Below are positions 8,261-16,692 of a stretch of 30,830 bases of DNA, piece by piece. The position numbers and the translations under genes are program-made. The stretch comes from JBBSMX01 sp038232935 (GTDB lineage: Bacteria; Bacteroidota; Rhodothermia; Rhodothermales; JANQRZ01), in NCBI GenBank assembly GCA_038232935.1, contig JBBSMX010000038.1, positions 1 through 30,830 of the forward strand, read 5' to 3'. Every line of letters starts with the position of its first letter. The stretch's first letter is position 1. The notes below the pieces were generated by a model. It was not told where the DNA came from and made no database searches. It saw nothing but the letters and a program-made list of their open reading frames with translations.

Positions 8261-8809
8261 CTAATTCATCCGAGGATCATCCGGATAGTTCGAGAGCAGG
8301 GTGTACTCGCCACCGAGCCCGCGCATCACGTCGCGCCAGAGCATGGCCGGATCGCCCCCGAAGACCTGTGCCGCCGAGCCCGGCAGCACGATCCACCCGC
8401 CTTCGTCGACCTCCGTCGCGAGCTGGCCCGCCCCCCAGCCGGAGTAGCCTACGAAGAATCGGAACCCCTCGGCGTCGAGCTGTCCCAGCCGCACCTGCTC
8501 GATGATCTCCTCGAACGGACCGCCCCAGCCCACGCCGTCCAGCACGGCGATGGCTTCTTCCACCTCGTCTGCGTAATGATGGAGGTAATGGAGGGTGTCC
8601 GTCTGCACCGGCCCGCCGAGGTAGAGCAGGTGGTCGAGGCCGACCGGCTCGGCGAGGACGTCGGCGAGGTGGAGTTCAGTCGGCCGGTTCAGGATGAGGC
8701 CGAACGAGCCCTCGTCGTTGTGGTCGCAGAGGAGGATGACCGTCCGCCGGAAGTTGGGGTCGAGGAGGGCGGGCTCGGCCACGAGCAGCGTGCCGGGAGC
8801 GAGGTCCAT
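8261..8809 (-). CDS. YqgE/AlgH family protein (UPF0301)
   Basis: The 182-residue protein begins MDLAPGTLLVAEPALLDP and continues through the family hallmarks FRRTVILLCDHNDEGSFGLI and LGGPVQ, ending in a VMRGLGGEYTLLSNYPDDP-type tail. YqgE/AlgH proteins are small cytosolic proteins of uncertain biochemical role, linked to alginate regulation in Pseudomonas but widespread elsewhere. The open frame extends far upstream in this GC-rich DNA, but homology begins at the ATG ending at 8809, so that start is chosen. A TATTTTG box lies about 30 bases upstream. Confidence 0.9.
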   Translation of the reverse strand: MDLAPGTLLVAEPALLDPNFRRTVILLCDHNDEGSFGLILNRPTELHLADVLAEPVGLDHLLYLGGPVQTDTLHYLHHYADEVEEAIAVLDGVGWGGPFEEIIEQVRLGQLDAEGFRFFVGYSGWGAGQLATEVDEGGWIVLPGSAAQVFGGDPAMLWRDVMRGLGGEYTLLSNYPDDPRMN

Positions 8810-8839
8810 TGCGAGACGATCAGAGGGGAGGGAGACGTG

Positions 8840-8846
8840 CCAAAAT
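8840..8846 (-). promoter_or_regulatory. Candidate -7 box upstream of the YqgE/AlgH gene
   Basis: Minus-strand TATTTTG fits the Bacteroidota -7 consensus and sits about 30 bases before the start codon. No TTG is found 19-20 bases further upstream, so support is weak. Confidence 0.25.
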
Positions 8847-8930
8847 AAGCGCGGGCGAACTTTCGGACCGAGGTCGCGCTTGGGTTTCCGTGCGCGAGGG
8901 CTTCCGTGTGTGATGGAACGTTTCGTCGAG

Positions 8931-9797
8931 CTAGAACCCGCGTGCCGCCAGGTCGCGCGCGATCTGGAGGAAGAACGCCTTCGAGTCGAAGTTGCCGGGG
9001 GCGAGGCGGAGGCCGATCTGCCGGGCGTGGTCCGCGTCGAGCAAGCCGAGGAACTCACCCCACTTCGCGCTCTCGACGGCGACGAGGCCGTCGTTGACGC
9101 CGGCGAGGTCGTAGAGAATCCGGTTGGGGACGATGAGCGGCGCGTAGATGGGCAGGTCGGTGCCCCGGCCGGCGCGGCCCGCGTACGAGGCATAGTAGAC
9201 GTCGGGGTGATCGGGGTGAGCCGGGTTGAACGTGCCGCACACGAAGTCGGGCGCGAGTTCGCAGAGGGCCTCCTCGGTGTGGGGCGCTTCGAGCTCGTAG
9301 GCGGCGCGGCCGAGGAAGTCCATGAAGGCGACCGCCCAGCCCCGCAGCCGGTCGGGCCGGGAGAGCAGGTAATCGACCACCGGGCTGCCCCGGTGCGGCG
9401 TCGAGACCGTGACGAGTGCGGCGACCTGCGCGGCGCGATCGAGGGTGCCGATGAGGTAGCGGGCGTCGAGCCCGGCCGACGAGAAACCGACGAGGCTGAC
9501 CTTCTCCGCGCCCGTCTCCTCCAGCACCCGGTCGATCCGCTCGGCCCACGTGCGGGCGCGGGTGGCAATCGTGTCGTAGGGGTTGACGTGCGGGGCGTAG
9601 GCCCAGATGCCGTGCCCGCGCAGGTGCATCGCCTCGGCGTGGAGGACGCCGCCCTGCATCAGGTTCGCTATGGCCCCGAACCCGTGCATCAGCACGACCG
9701 GATAGCGTGTCCGAATGAGTGGAGGCTGCGGGAACGGCACCAGCTCGACGGCGCGGCGGGCGAGGCTTTCGGCGTGGAGCGCTAGATGTTCGAGCAT
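8931..9797 (-). CDS. Lipase-like alpha/beta hydrolase
   Basis: From the ATG ending at 9797 the protein has 288 residues and resembles family I (Pseudomonas-type) triacylglycerol lipases. It has YPVVLMHGFG with the oxyanion strand at 32-41. The nucleophile elbow is VGFSSAGLDARY with Ser106. VNDGLV holds the acid Asp236, and DADH holds His257. The elbow is G-F-S-S-A, so the usual fifth-position glycine of GxSxG is alanine. No signal peptide is evident, so an intracellular esterase/lipase is more likely than a secreted enzyme. An upstream in-frame ATG ending at 9833 would add 12 residues of low-complexity sequence; I prefer the shorter form. Confidence 0.8.
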   Translation of the reverse strand: MLEHLALHAESLARRAVELVPFPQPPLIRTRYPVVLMHGFGAIANLMQGGVLHAEAMHLRGHGIWAYAPHVNPYDTIATRARTWAERIDRVLEETGAEKVSLVGFSSAGLDARYLIGTLDRAAQVAALVTVSTPHRGSPVVDYLLSRPDRLRGWAVAFMDFLGRAAYELEAPHTEEALCELAPDFVCGTFNPAHPDHPDVYYASYAGRAGRGTDLPIYAPLIVPNRILYDLAGVNDGLVAVESAKWGEFLGLLDADHARQIGLRLAPGNFDSKAFFLQIARDLAARGF

Positions 9798-9867
9798 GGT
9801 GGGCGAGGGGACGCAGCGAGGGAGTGGTTCCACGCCGGCCCGCCGTCGCCGGTTCGCCGGCCCGCGC

Positions 9868-11601
9868 TCACGGGCAACTTGGCGTCTTCGTTAGTTCGAA
9901 TGCGCTCGTCTCGACGCCGTAGAACAGCCCGTTGTCCGCTTCGATCTCGCGGTCGAGTACGCGCCCGCCGGGGGCCGCGACGAGGATCTCACCGCTGAGC
10001 CCGAGGCCGATGCCCTCGCCGAAAATCGTCGGGACGAAAACGCCCAAGGGGTTGTCATAGGGGTAGACGCCCTGGGCGATTTGCGCGTACACCGCGTCCT
10101 GCTGATAGCAGGAGAGCCCGCTGGTGAACAGGGCAGGCGGAATGGAGGCCGGGGCGAGGAACGTGTAGGGAGCGCCGGCGCGGAGCTCGGGCTCCAGGCC
10201 GGACTCCTCGATGAGGTCGAGGAACCGGAGGTAGCCGGAAAAGAACGTCTGGTCCACGAGGTTGAGCGGCGGGTTCAGCACGTCGGCCACGTAGTGGAGC
10301 AGCCCGTTCGCCGCGCGGATGTCCACGTCGTCCTCGAAGAAGGACCGCTCCACGAGCAACACACTCGTAGCGTTGTCGCGCCGGATCCTCAGCGGTGCGC
10401 CTTCGAGCGTCGGGAGCCGGTCGCCTTGCCGCAGCTGCGTGAAGGGGAAGCGACCCGCTGCGACGTGGAACCGGATCACCTGATTGAGCACATCGGGCCG
10501 CCCCCCACCGAGGAGAGGGTCGTAGACCTCTGGGCCCAGGGCCTCAAACGCGCCGTCACTCGGCACAAAGAGGGTGAACGGTCCGGTCGCCGCGTCATTG
10601 AGTACGGTTTGCAGACCTACCCGCGTGAGCGCGGAGCGAAGCCGGCCCGTCCGCGGGGTGATCCGCAGGTGCTCCCACAGCGTGAGTGGTTCGAGGAGCG
10701 GCCGAAGCACGAGATGAAGCACGCCGTCGGCCGTCCGTACGTCACGCACGAGCACGCGCTCGCCGCTGACGTAGGCGAGGTCGTCTTCGACCGAGAAGTG
10801 CAGGGGGGGACCCGCATTCGACGGCACGTCCCCGGCCGCGAGGAGCGCGTCGAACGAGAGTGTCTCATCCGCGCTGACGAGGTGGTATTCAACCACCTTC
10901 CGCAGGATGTCGGCGTTCCCCGATTGGAACAGCGGTGCGGCCCCGCCAGCGAGTCGCTCGAAGCCGTCGTCGAGGGGAATGAGCAAGGTGTGGGGGCCGT
11001 CGAGCCGATCCAGGGTGCCGGTCCGCTCCAGCGCTTGGCGGAAGTTGGCGGCGAGGGGAATCAGCCCCAGCCGCTGCCGGGTAGTGAGGGGGCCGCGCAG
11101 CAGCGTGTAGATCTCGTGGACGACGCCGTTGGCGGCCTCTCGGCTTGTCCCCGCGATCTCGGCGTGGACGTTCCCGTCGCTCACCGTCACGGTCGAGCCG
11201 GTGACCTCGACCGTGAGCTCGCCGCCGTCGAGAGTGGGGAGGCGCATGCCGTCGGTGAGGTCGGCGAGGCGGAAGGAGCCGAGGACGACGTGACGGCGGA
11301 GCACGGCCGTCAGGAGGGCGCGGTTGTCGGGATCGAGGTAGGCATCGGCGCTCTCGACGCCGAGGTTGAAGAAGGCTTCGTCGGAGGGGGCGAAGAGGGT
11401 GTAGGGGCCACTCCCGGCAAGCTCGTCGTCGAGTCCGGTGGCGTCGAGGGCCGTAGCGAGCGTGGTCAGCAGGCGAGCGTCGTCTACGACCTCGGAGATC
11501 GTAGCGGTAGGATCGGGGCCGGGGCCGGTGGGGGTGTCCCCGCAGGCGGCGAACAGGCCGGTGAGGAGGAGGGCGAGGAGCGGGGCACGAAGGGCAGCCA
11601 T
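9868..11601 (-). CDS. Lipoprotein with four fasciclin (FAS1) domains
   Basis: The 577-residue protein starts with a lipoprotein signal peptide ending LFAAC, with the lipidated cysteine at 20. It then has three clear FAS1 domains (about 35-168, 172-300, 306-442), each with a GPYTLFAPSDEAF-like segment and a V.EY/FH.V motif. A fourth, more diverged copy covers about 445-565. FAS1 domains mediate cell adhesion or carbohydrate/matrix binding, here on the outer surface or in the periplasm. An in-frame ATG 16 codons upstream (ending at 11649) exists, but the lipoprotein signal fits the internal start. The gene is divergent from the TonB-dependent receptor, with a shared 165-base upstream region. 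Confidence 0.87.
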   Translation of the reverse strand: MAALRAPLLALLLTGLFAACGDTPTGPGPDPTATISEVVDDARLLTTLATALDATGLDDELAGSGPYTLFAPSDEAFFNLGVESADAYLDPDNRALLTAVLRRHVVLGSFRLADLTDGMRLPTLDGGELTVEVTGSTVTVSDGNVHAEIAGTSREAANGVVHEIYTLLRGPLTTRQRLGLIPLAANFRQALERTGTLDRLDGPHTLLIPLDDGFERLAGGAAPLFQSGNADILRKVVEYHLVSADETLSFDALLAAGDVPSNAGPPLHFSVEDDLAYVSGERVLVRDVRTADGVLHLVLRPLLEPLTLWEHLRITPRTGRLRSALTRVGLQTVLNDAATGPFTLFVPSDGAFEALGPEVYDPLLGGGRPDVLNQVIRFHVAAGRFPFTQLRQGDRLPTLEGAPLRIRRDNATSVLLVERSFFEDDVDIRAANGLLHYVADVLNPPLNLVDQTFFSGYLRFLDLIEESGLEPELRAGAPYTFLAPASIPPALFTSGLSCYQQDAVYAQIAQGVYPYDNPLGVFVPTIFGEGIGLGLSGEILVAAPGGRVLDREIEADNGLFYGVETSAFELTKTPSCP

Positions 11602-11766
11602 GCGGACGGGCGAGGGGTCAGAAGGAAGAGAGAAGCTACGTTGGGGCATGGTTGGGATCGCAGGGGGTACGCCTAATTACCTGTGCTTTCGGACTGCAGT
11701 TTGACTGCTCGGCCGTAGATTCAGCGGGCCTCTCCATGCCCGTTCGCGTACCGCTCCGTTCTCTTC

Positions 11767-14058
11767 GTGCCCCCACTTCCTACCTCCCCGATCTCCCGCT
11801 TCCCGAGTCTCGCCCGGCGCGCCCGCTGCGCCGCTGCCGTAGGACTCCTTCTGCTGGGGATCGTCCCGAGCGCGAGCGCACAGACGGCGACGGTCCGGGG
11901 GTTTGTGACGGACGAGGCCGACGGGCAGGAGTTGATCGGCGTGAATGTCGCGTTGGAGGACGGTAGCGGGCGGCTCGTCGGGGCCGCCACCGACACGGAC
12001 GGTTTCTACATCATCACCGGCGTAGACCTCGGCCGTTACATCCTCCGTGCCTCGTTCGTCGGGTACGCCACGCACGTCGATACGCTCACGCTCGAGGCCG
12101 GCATCCGCCGGGTCAACATCGAACTCGGGGCCGACGAGAACCTCCTCGGCGAGGTCCGGGTCGAGTCCGAGCGGACGACGGGGGCCGCGAACGTCACGGC
12201 CGGCCTTCAGAAGATTCGCCCCGAGGACATCGAGCTCGTCCCGACGCCGGATGTCTCAGGCGACCTCGCTTCCTACCTCACGACGCTTCCCGGCGTGGTG
12301 ACCACCGGCGACCAGGGCGGGCAGGTCTACATCCGCGGGGGCGAGCCGTCGCAGAACCTCGTCCTGCTCGACGGGATGCCCGTCTACCAGCCCTTTCACG
12401 TCCTCGGGTTCTACTCCGCCTTCCCCACCGACATCGTCAGCAACGCCGACGTCTACGCCGGGGGCTACACCGCCCGCTACGGCGGCCAGCTCTCGTCGGT
12501 GCTCGACGTGACGGCGCGCAACGGCAACAAGCGCCGCTTCGGAGCGTCGGCATCGGTGGCCCCGTTCGTGAGCTCGGTCCTCGTCGAGGGCCCGCTCGTG
12601 CCCGACCGGGTCTCGTTCCTGGCAAACGCCCGGGTGTCGGTGATCGAGCAGGGCGCGGCCCGGCTCGTGGAGCGCGACCTCCCCTACACCTTCGGCGACT
12701 TCTTCGGTAAGCTCCACGCCACGCCGACCTCGGGTAGCCAACTCTCCATCAGCGCCCTCCACACCTACGACCGTGGCATCGTCGGCGACCCCGACTCGCC
12801 GGACCCCGAGGAGGTTCGCTGGGAGAACGGGGCCGTCGGGCTGCGCTACCTCCTGCTCCCGGTCAACGTGCAGGTGCTCGGCGAGGTCCTCCTCTCGCTC
12901 TCGCGGCTGAACACCGAGCTCGGCCCGAGCGTGGCCCCGCAGCGGAGCTCGGACATCAACCGTTTCCGCGGCGAGTTCAACCTCACCTACTACCTCGGTT
13001 TCGCCGACACCCACTTCGGTGGGTTCATCGAGCAGCTTCATGTCGATAGCGACCTCGGGGGGTTCTACCAGAACGTCGAGTCGGAGAGCGCCTCTGTTAT
13101 CGAGGCGGGGTTCTACGTCGAGCCGGAGATGCGCCCGGCGAAGGGGCTTACCGTCGAACCCGGCCTTCGTGTGACGACCTCGCCCAACAAGAATCTCGTG
13201 TTCGTCGAGCCCCGGTTCCGGGCGGTGTGGGAGGTCGGGCCGCACCAGCTCAGCGCCGCGACGGGGCTGTACCACCAAACGCTCGTCGGGCTCAGCGACC
13301 GCCGCGACGCGACGAGCATCTTCACGGCGTGGACGACGACGCCCGACGGGGAGGCCCCCGAAGCGTTCCACGCGATCGTGGGCTACCGCATCACCCCGGC
13401 CCCGTGGCTGGACCTCGCGGTCGAGGGGTTCTACAAGAAGCTCGACGCGCTGTCCATCGGAGAGTTTACGGCTACGCCGCGGCTGACCACGCGGCTCCAG
13501 CAGGCCGAGGGCGAGGTGAAGGGCATGGACGCGCGCGTGGAGGTCCGCCAGGGGCCGTTCTACGGGTTCGTCAACTACGGCCTCTCGTCGGTCGAGTACA
13601 CCGTCGTGGACCCGATCTACGAGGTGCAGTTCGGCGACCCTCTCCTGCGCTTCCGGCCGCCCCACGACCGCCGCCATCAGGTGAACGCCCTCGCGAGCGT
13701 ATCGCTCTTTGGGTTCGATCTCAGCGCGCGCTGGCAGTTCGGCTCCGGTCTCCCGTTCAGCCGCGCGCTCGGCTTCGACGTGTTCATCAACATCGACGAG
13801 GGGATCGACCCGTTCACCGAGGGGGGCAGGCCGCGCGTGATCTACGAGCGCCCCTTCGACAGCGAACTCCCCACCTACCACCGCCTCGACGTGTCGGTGG
13901 AGCGGACGTTCGACCTCGGCCCGGCCGCGCTCACCGCTCAAGCAGGCGTCATCAACGCGTACGACCGCCGCAACCTGTTCGCCTACGACACCTTCACCCT
14001 CCGCCGCTCTGACCAGCTCCCGTTCGTGCCCTCGTTCGGGCTGAAGATCGTGTACTGA
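11767..14058 (+). CDS. TonB-dependent outer-membrane receptor
   Basis: The 763-residue protein starts at GTG, since no in-frame ATG lies upstream. It has a long signal peptide ending ASA before QTATV. A carboxypeptidase-regulatory-like beta domain follows at about 42-125 (VRGFVTDEADGQELIGVNV, ending LRASFVGY). Next comes a plug domain at about 150-250 with VYIRGGEPSQNLVLLDGMPV. The rest is a beta barrel whose last strand ends FGLKIVY, an aromatic C-terminus typical of outer-membrane barrels. Such receptors take up large or scarce substrates using TonB energy. The following lipoprotein gene, 60 bases downstream, is the likely partner. The substrate cannot be read from sequence; no siderophore or SusC-specific extra domain is visible. 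Confidence 0.92.
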   Translation: MPPLPTSPISRFPSLARRARCAAAVGLLLLGIVPSASAQTATVRGFVTDEADGQELIGVNVALEDGSGRLVGAATDTDGFYIITGVDLGRYILRASFVGYATHVDTLTLEAGIRRVNIELGADENLLGEVRVESERTTGAANVTAGLQKIRPEDIELVPTPDVSGDLASYLTTLPGVVTTGDQGGQVYIRGGEPSQNLVLLDGMPVYQPFHVLGFYSAFPTDIVSNADVYAGGYTARYGGQLSSVLDVTARNGNKRRFGASASVAPFVSSVLVEGPLVPDRVSFLANARVSVIEQGAARLVERDLPYTFGDFFGKLHATPTSGSQLSISALHTYDRGIVGDPDSPDPEEVRWENGAVGLRYLLLPVNVQVLGEVLLSLSRLNTELGPSVAPQRSSDINRFRGEFNLTYYLGFADTHFGGFIEQLHVDSDLGGFYQNVESESASVIEAGFYVEPEMRPAKGLTVEPGLRVTTSPNKNLVFVEPRFRAVWEVGPHQLSAATGLYHQTLVGLSDRRDATSIFTAWTTTPDGEAPEAFHAIVGYRITPAPWLDLAVEGFYKKLDALSIGEFTATPRLTTRLQQAEGEVKGMDARVEVRQGPFYGFVNYGLSSVEYTVVDPIYEVQFGDPLLRFRPPHDRRHQVNALASVSLFGFDLSARWQFGSGLPFSRALGFDVFINIDEGIDPFTEGGRPRVIYERPFDSELPTYHRLDVSVERTFDLGPAALTAQAGVINAYDRRNLFAYDTFTLRRSDQLPFVPSFGLKIVY

Positions 14059-14118
14059 GCGCGTGGTGCCATTCTGACTGCTGTGTTCGTTTTCTGCCCT
14101 CGGCTTCCTGTTAGAACC

Positions 14119-14991
14119 ATGCGTTCCTGCTCGCTGGTACTCCTGCTGCTCGCGCTCGTCGCCCTCACCGGGTGCGAGGAGACGGTCCCGCCCACCCTCG
14201 ACACGGGGCGGCCCTTTACGTTGTGGGGGGCGCTGAACCCGAGCGCGGAGATCCAGGCCGTCCGCGTCGTCCCCATCCAGCTTACGATTGACGCGAACGT
14301 GGCGGGGCCGCTCGACGCCGAGTTCGTGACGACGAACCTCGATACGGGCGAGCGGGTGGTGTGGCGGGACTCCGTCGTGCAGTTCCCTCGTGGGGACGCG
14401 GGCGACGTGTTCATCGCCCCCTTTCAGCCCGGCTATGGCGAGGCGTACGAGGTCGTGGCGACGCGCTCGGACGGGGCGACCTCGACAGCCCGGATTGTGA
14501 CGCCACCGCTGATCGAGCCGGTACGGCTCCAGCCGGAGATCGGGCCGGGCCGTGCGGACCAGCGCTTGCTGTGGCCCGAGGCTCCCCGCCTCAACGATGT
14601 CGAGATCGAATACAGCGTCCGCGACATCAACTGTAACAGCTACCGCATGACGCTGCCGGCCCCGTCCTTTGCAGAGCCGTTCGAGTTCGGGTGGCAGGTG
14701 ACGCTCCCCTACAACACGGTGCGCGATGTGCTCGCTGCCGAGGTCGGGACAAGCCAGATCACCCTCCTCCGCGTCACCGTCCGCGCCCTCGTTACCGACG
14801 CGAACTGGAAGCCCCCCTTCGGTTTCGGGTTCGACGACGACCTCATCATCCAGCCCGGCACCGTCTCGAACGTGGAAAACGGGTTCGGCTTTGTAGGGGC
14901 GGCATACCCGAGTGCGGTGTCGTGGAACCCCGAGGTCGAGGTGCTCCGCGCCGCCCGGTTCGTGGAGCCTGGGAGCATCCGGTGCGGCTGA
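14119..14991 (+). CDS. DUF4249-like lipoprotein, partner of the TonB receptor
   Basis: This 290-residue protein begins with a signal peptide ending LTGC, placing the lipidated cysteine at 19. The body is beta-rich. A central part carries VFIAPFQPGYGEAYEVVAT, and the C-terminal VSNVENGFGFVGA resembles the closing motif of DUF4249 lipoproteins, which in Bacteroidota are typically encoded next to a TonB-dependent receptor. The assignment to DUF4249 is by pattern and gene order, not a search. An in-frame GTG at 14083 would extend it by 12 residues, but the ATG at 14119 gives the proper lipoprotein signal. It probably acts as a surface or periplasmic binding partner for the receptor. Confidence 0.7.
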   Translation: MRSCSLVLLLLALVALTGCEETVPPTLDTGRPFTLWGALNPSAEIQAVRVVPIQLTIDANVAGPLDAEFVTTNLDTGERVVWRDSVVQFPRGDAGDVFIAPFQPGYGEAYEVVATRSDGATSTARIVTPPLIEPVRLQPEIGPGRADQRLLWPEAPRLNDVEIEYSVRDINCNSYRMTLPAPSFAEPFEFGWQVTLPYNTVRDVLAAEVGTSQITLLRVTVRALVTDANWKPPFGFGFDDDLIIQPGTVSNVENGFGFVGAAYPSAVSWNPEVEVLRAARFVEPGSIRCG

Positions 14992-14994
14992 ACC

Positions 14995-15630
14995 TCAGGC
15001 GAAGGCCGTCATCAGCAGCATCGCCGCCCCGGCCACGACGGGCACCCGCACGTTGTCGTTGATCGGGACGGGCAGCGCTTCGACGAAGGCCGCCGTGAAG
15101 GCCCCGACCACGAGCGCGGGGAGGGGCACGCCGGGGTCCGATAGGGCGCCGAACGGGAGCGCAGCGAGCAGCCCCGTCACGAAAAATGCCGCCGAGCCCT
15201 CGACCGACTTCTCCGAAAAGGGATACCGCGTCCGCCCGAATCGCCGCCCGATCACGGCCGCAGCGCCGTCGCCCACCATCAGCATCGCGAGGGCCGCCGC
15301 CGCGATGGGCTCGGGGAAGAGCGCCGCACAGAGGGCGGCCGAGACGCACATCCACGTCGCGCCGTTGATCACGATGGGGCCGCCGAACGGGGGCTGTTCC
15401 TCCGGCCGCATGATGGGCGCGAACACCCAGTTGATGAAGCGGTACATCCAGGGCACGCGCAGCCGCGCCACGTCGCACGTCACCGCGAACACGGCGAAGG
15501 GGACGAGCAACCAGAGCGCGGCCGTCCGTCCGAGCACGATGATGCCGAGGGGGAGGACGAGGGCACCGAGGTGGAGGGCTTTCCGCTTGAGCTCGGCGGA
15601 ATACGAGATCAGAGGGGGCGAGTCGCTCAA
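14995..15630 (-). CDS. Dolichol/phytol-kinase-like integral membrane protein
   Basis: The 211-residue multi-spanning protein belongs to the diacylglycerol/polyprenol kinase (SEC59/DGK1/VTE5-like) superfamily. Evidence is the N-terminal LKRKALHLGAL, the central GDGAAAVIGRRFGR and the following KSVEGSAAFF, and the C-terminal EALP..NDN.RVPV segment. Family members use CTP (or other NTPs) to phosphorylate a lipid alcohol such as phytol, dolichol or diacylglycerol at the membrane. The exact substrate is unknown. A role in recycling isoprenoid alcohols would fit an organism that makes carotenoids, but the carotenoid operon is several kilobases away. Its stop codon is three bases from that of the convergent lipoprotein gene. 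Confidence 0.8.
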   Translation of the reverse strand: MSDSPPLISYSAELKRKALHLGALVLPLGIIVLGRTAALWLLVPFAVFAVTCDVARLRVPWMYRFINWVFAPIMRPEEQPPFGGPIVINGATWMCVSAALCAALFPEPIAAAALAMLMVGDGAAAVIGRRFGRTRYPFSEKSVEGSAAFFVTGLLAALPFGALSDPGVPLPALVVGAFTAAFVEALPVPINDNVRVPVVAGAAMLLMTAFA

Positions 15631-15745
15631 GACGTTGACCGTTGCGGAGAGGGCGAGCGGCGTGCCGCCTGTGCGAGCACGGGAGCCTCGGCAAAGCTAC
15701 GGGGTTCCACTCACCTCGCCAACGTGTTCACTCACCTTCAGTCCC

Positions 15746-16630
15746 ATGCGCCTTCTCCCCGTTCTCCTCCCGCTCTGCCTCCTCTCCCTCGCCGCCTGCA
15801 CCGACCGCTCCGACGATTACGGCGATGCGATGTCCCGCGAGCACGCCGACGACAGGCCCACGCCCACCGCCCTCAGCACGCCCCCCGACGCAGGCGACGT
15901 CACCACCGAGCAGGTCGTTTACGCCACCGTGGACGGGAGGCGCATCATCGGCTACCTCGCCCGCCCCGCCGAGGCCGAGCCGAACGAGGAACTCCCCGGC
16001 ATCATCGTCATCCACGAGTGGTGGGGGCTCAACGACAACATCCGCGCGATGGCCGAGAAGCTCGCGGCCGAGGGCTACGCGGCGCTCGCCGTAGACCTCT
16101 ACGGCGGCGAGGTAGCCGAGACGCCGGAGCAGGCACGCAGTCTGATGAGCGATGCGATGGGACGAGAGGATGCGCTCACGAGCAACCTCACACAGGCCTA
16201 CGCCTTCGTCAAGAAACAGCAGGACGCCCCGGCCGTCGGCGTGATCGGGTGGTGCTTCGGCGGCGGCTGGTCGCTGCGGACGGCACTCGCCCTGCCCGAT
16301 TCCATCGACGCGGCGGTGATCTACTACGGGCAGCTCGTTACCGACCCGGACCGGCTCGCTACCCTCGACATGCCCATCCTCGGCATCTTCGGGGCCGAAG
16401 ACCAGGGCATCCCCGTCAGCCAGGTCCGGACGTTCGAGCAGCGACTCGACTCACTCGGCGCGAACGCCGAGATCGAGATTTACGAGGGAGCCGGCCACGC
16501 TTTTGCGAACCCGTCCGGCGAGCGCTATGTCCCCAAAGCGGCCGAGGATGCCTGGCAGAAAACCCTCGCTTTCTTCGGCCGGTACCTAAGGGGCGAGAAA
16601 GGAATAGAGGGCGGCAGCGACTCGATGTAG
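15746..16630 (+). CDS. Dienelactone hydrolase family lipoprotein
   Basis: The 294-residue protein starts with a lipoprotein signal peptide ending SLAAC (Cys18). It continues with an alpha/beta hydrolase of the dienelactone hydrolase family: IVIHEWWGLNDN near the oxyanion region, GWCFGGG with the cysteine nucleophile, GAEDQGIP with the acid, and GAGHAFANPS with the histidine. The Cys-Asp-His triad is complete. Dienelactone hydrolases open cyclic esters in aromatic degradation, but the broad family also contains general esterases. The lipid anchor places this one outside the cytoplasm, so an envelope esterase role is more likely than the chlorocatechol pathway. The stop codon is only 9 bases from the target TA of the IS630 insertion. 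Confidence 0.88.
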   Translation: MRLLPVLLPLCLLSLAACTDRSDDYGDAMSREHADDRPTPTALSTPPDAGDVTTEQVVYATVDGRRIIGYLARPAEAEPNEELPGIIVIHEWWGLNDNIRAMAEKLAAEGYAALAVDLYGGEVAETPEQARSLMSDAMGREDALTSNLTQAYAFVKKQQDAPAVGVIGWCFGGGWSLRTALALPDSIDAAVIYYGQLVTDPDRLATLDMPILGIFGAEDQGIPVSQVRTFEQRLDSLGANAEIEIYEGAGHAFANPSGERYVPKAAEDAWQKTLAFFGRYLRGEKGIEGGSDSM

Positions 16631-16692
16631 CGACGGCGCTAGTGTGAGGGTCGGTTGTTCGTAAGCTTGGGTGAACCACAGATCTCCTCCCA

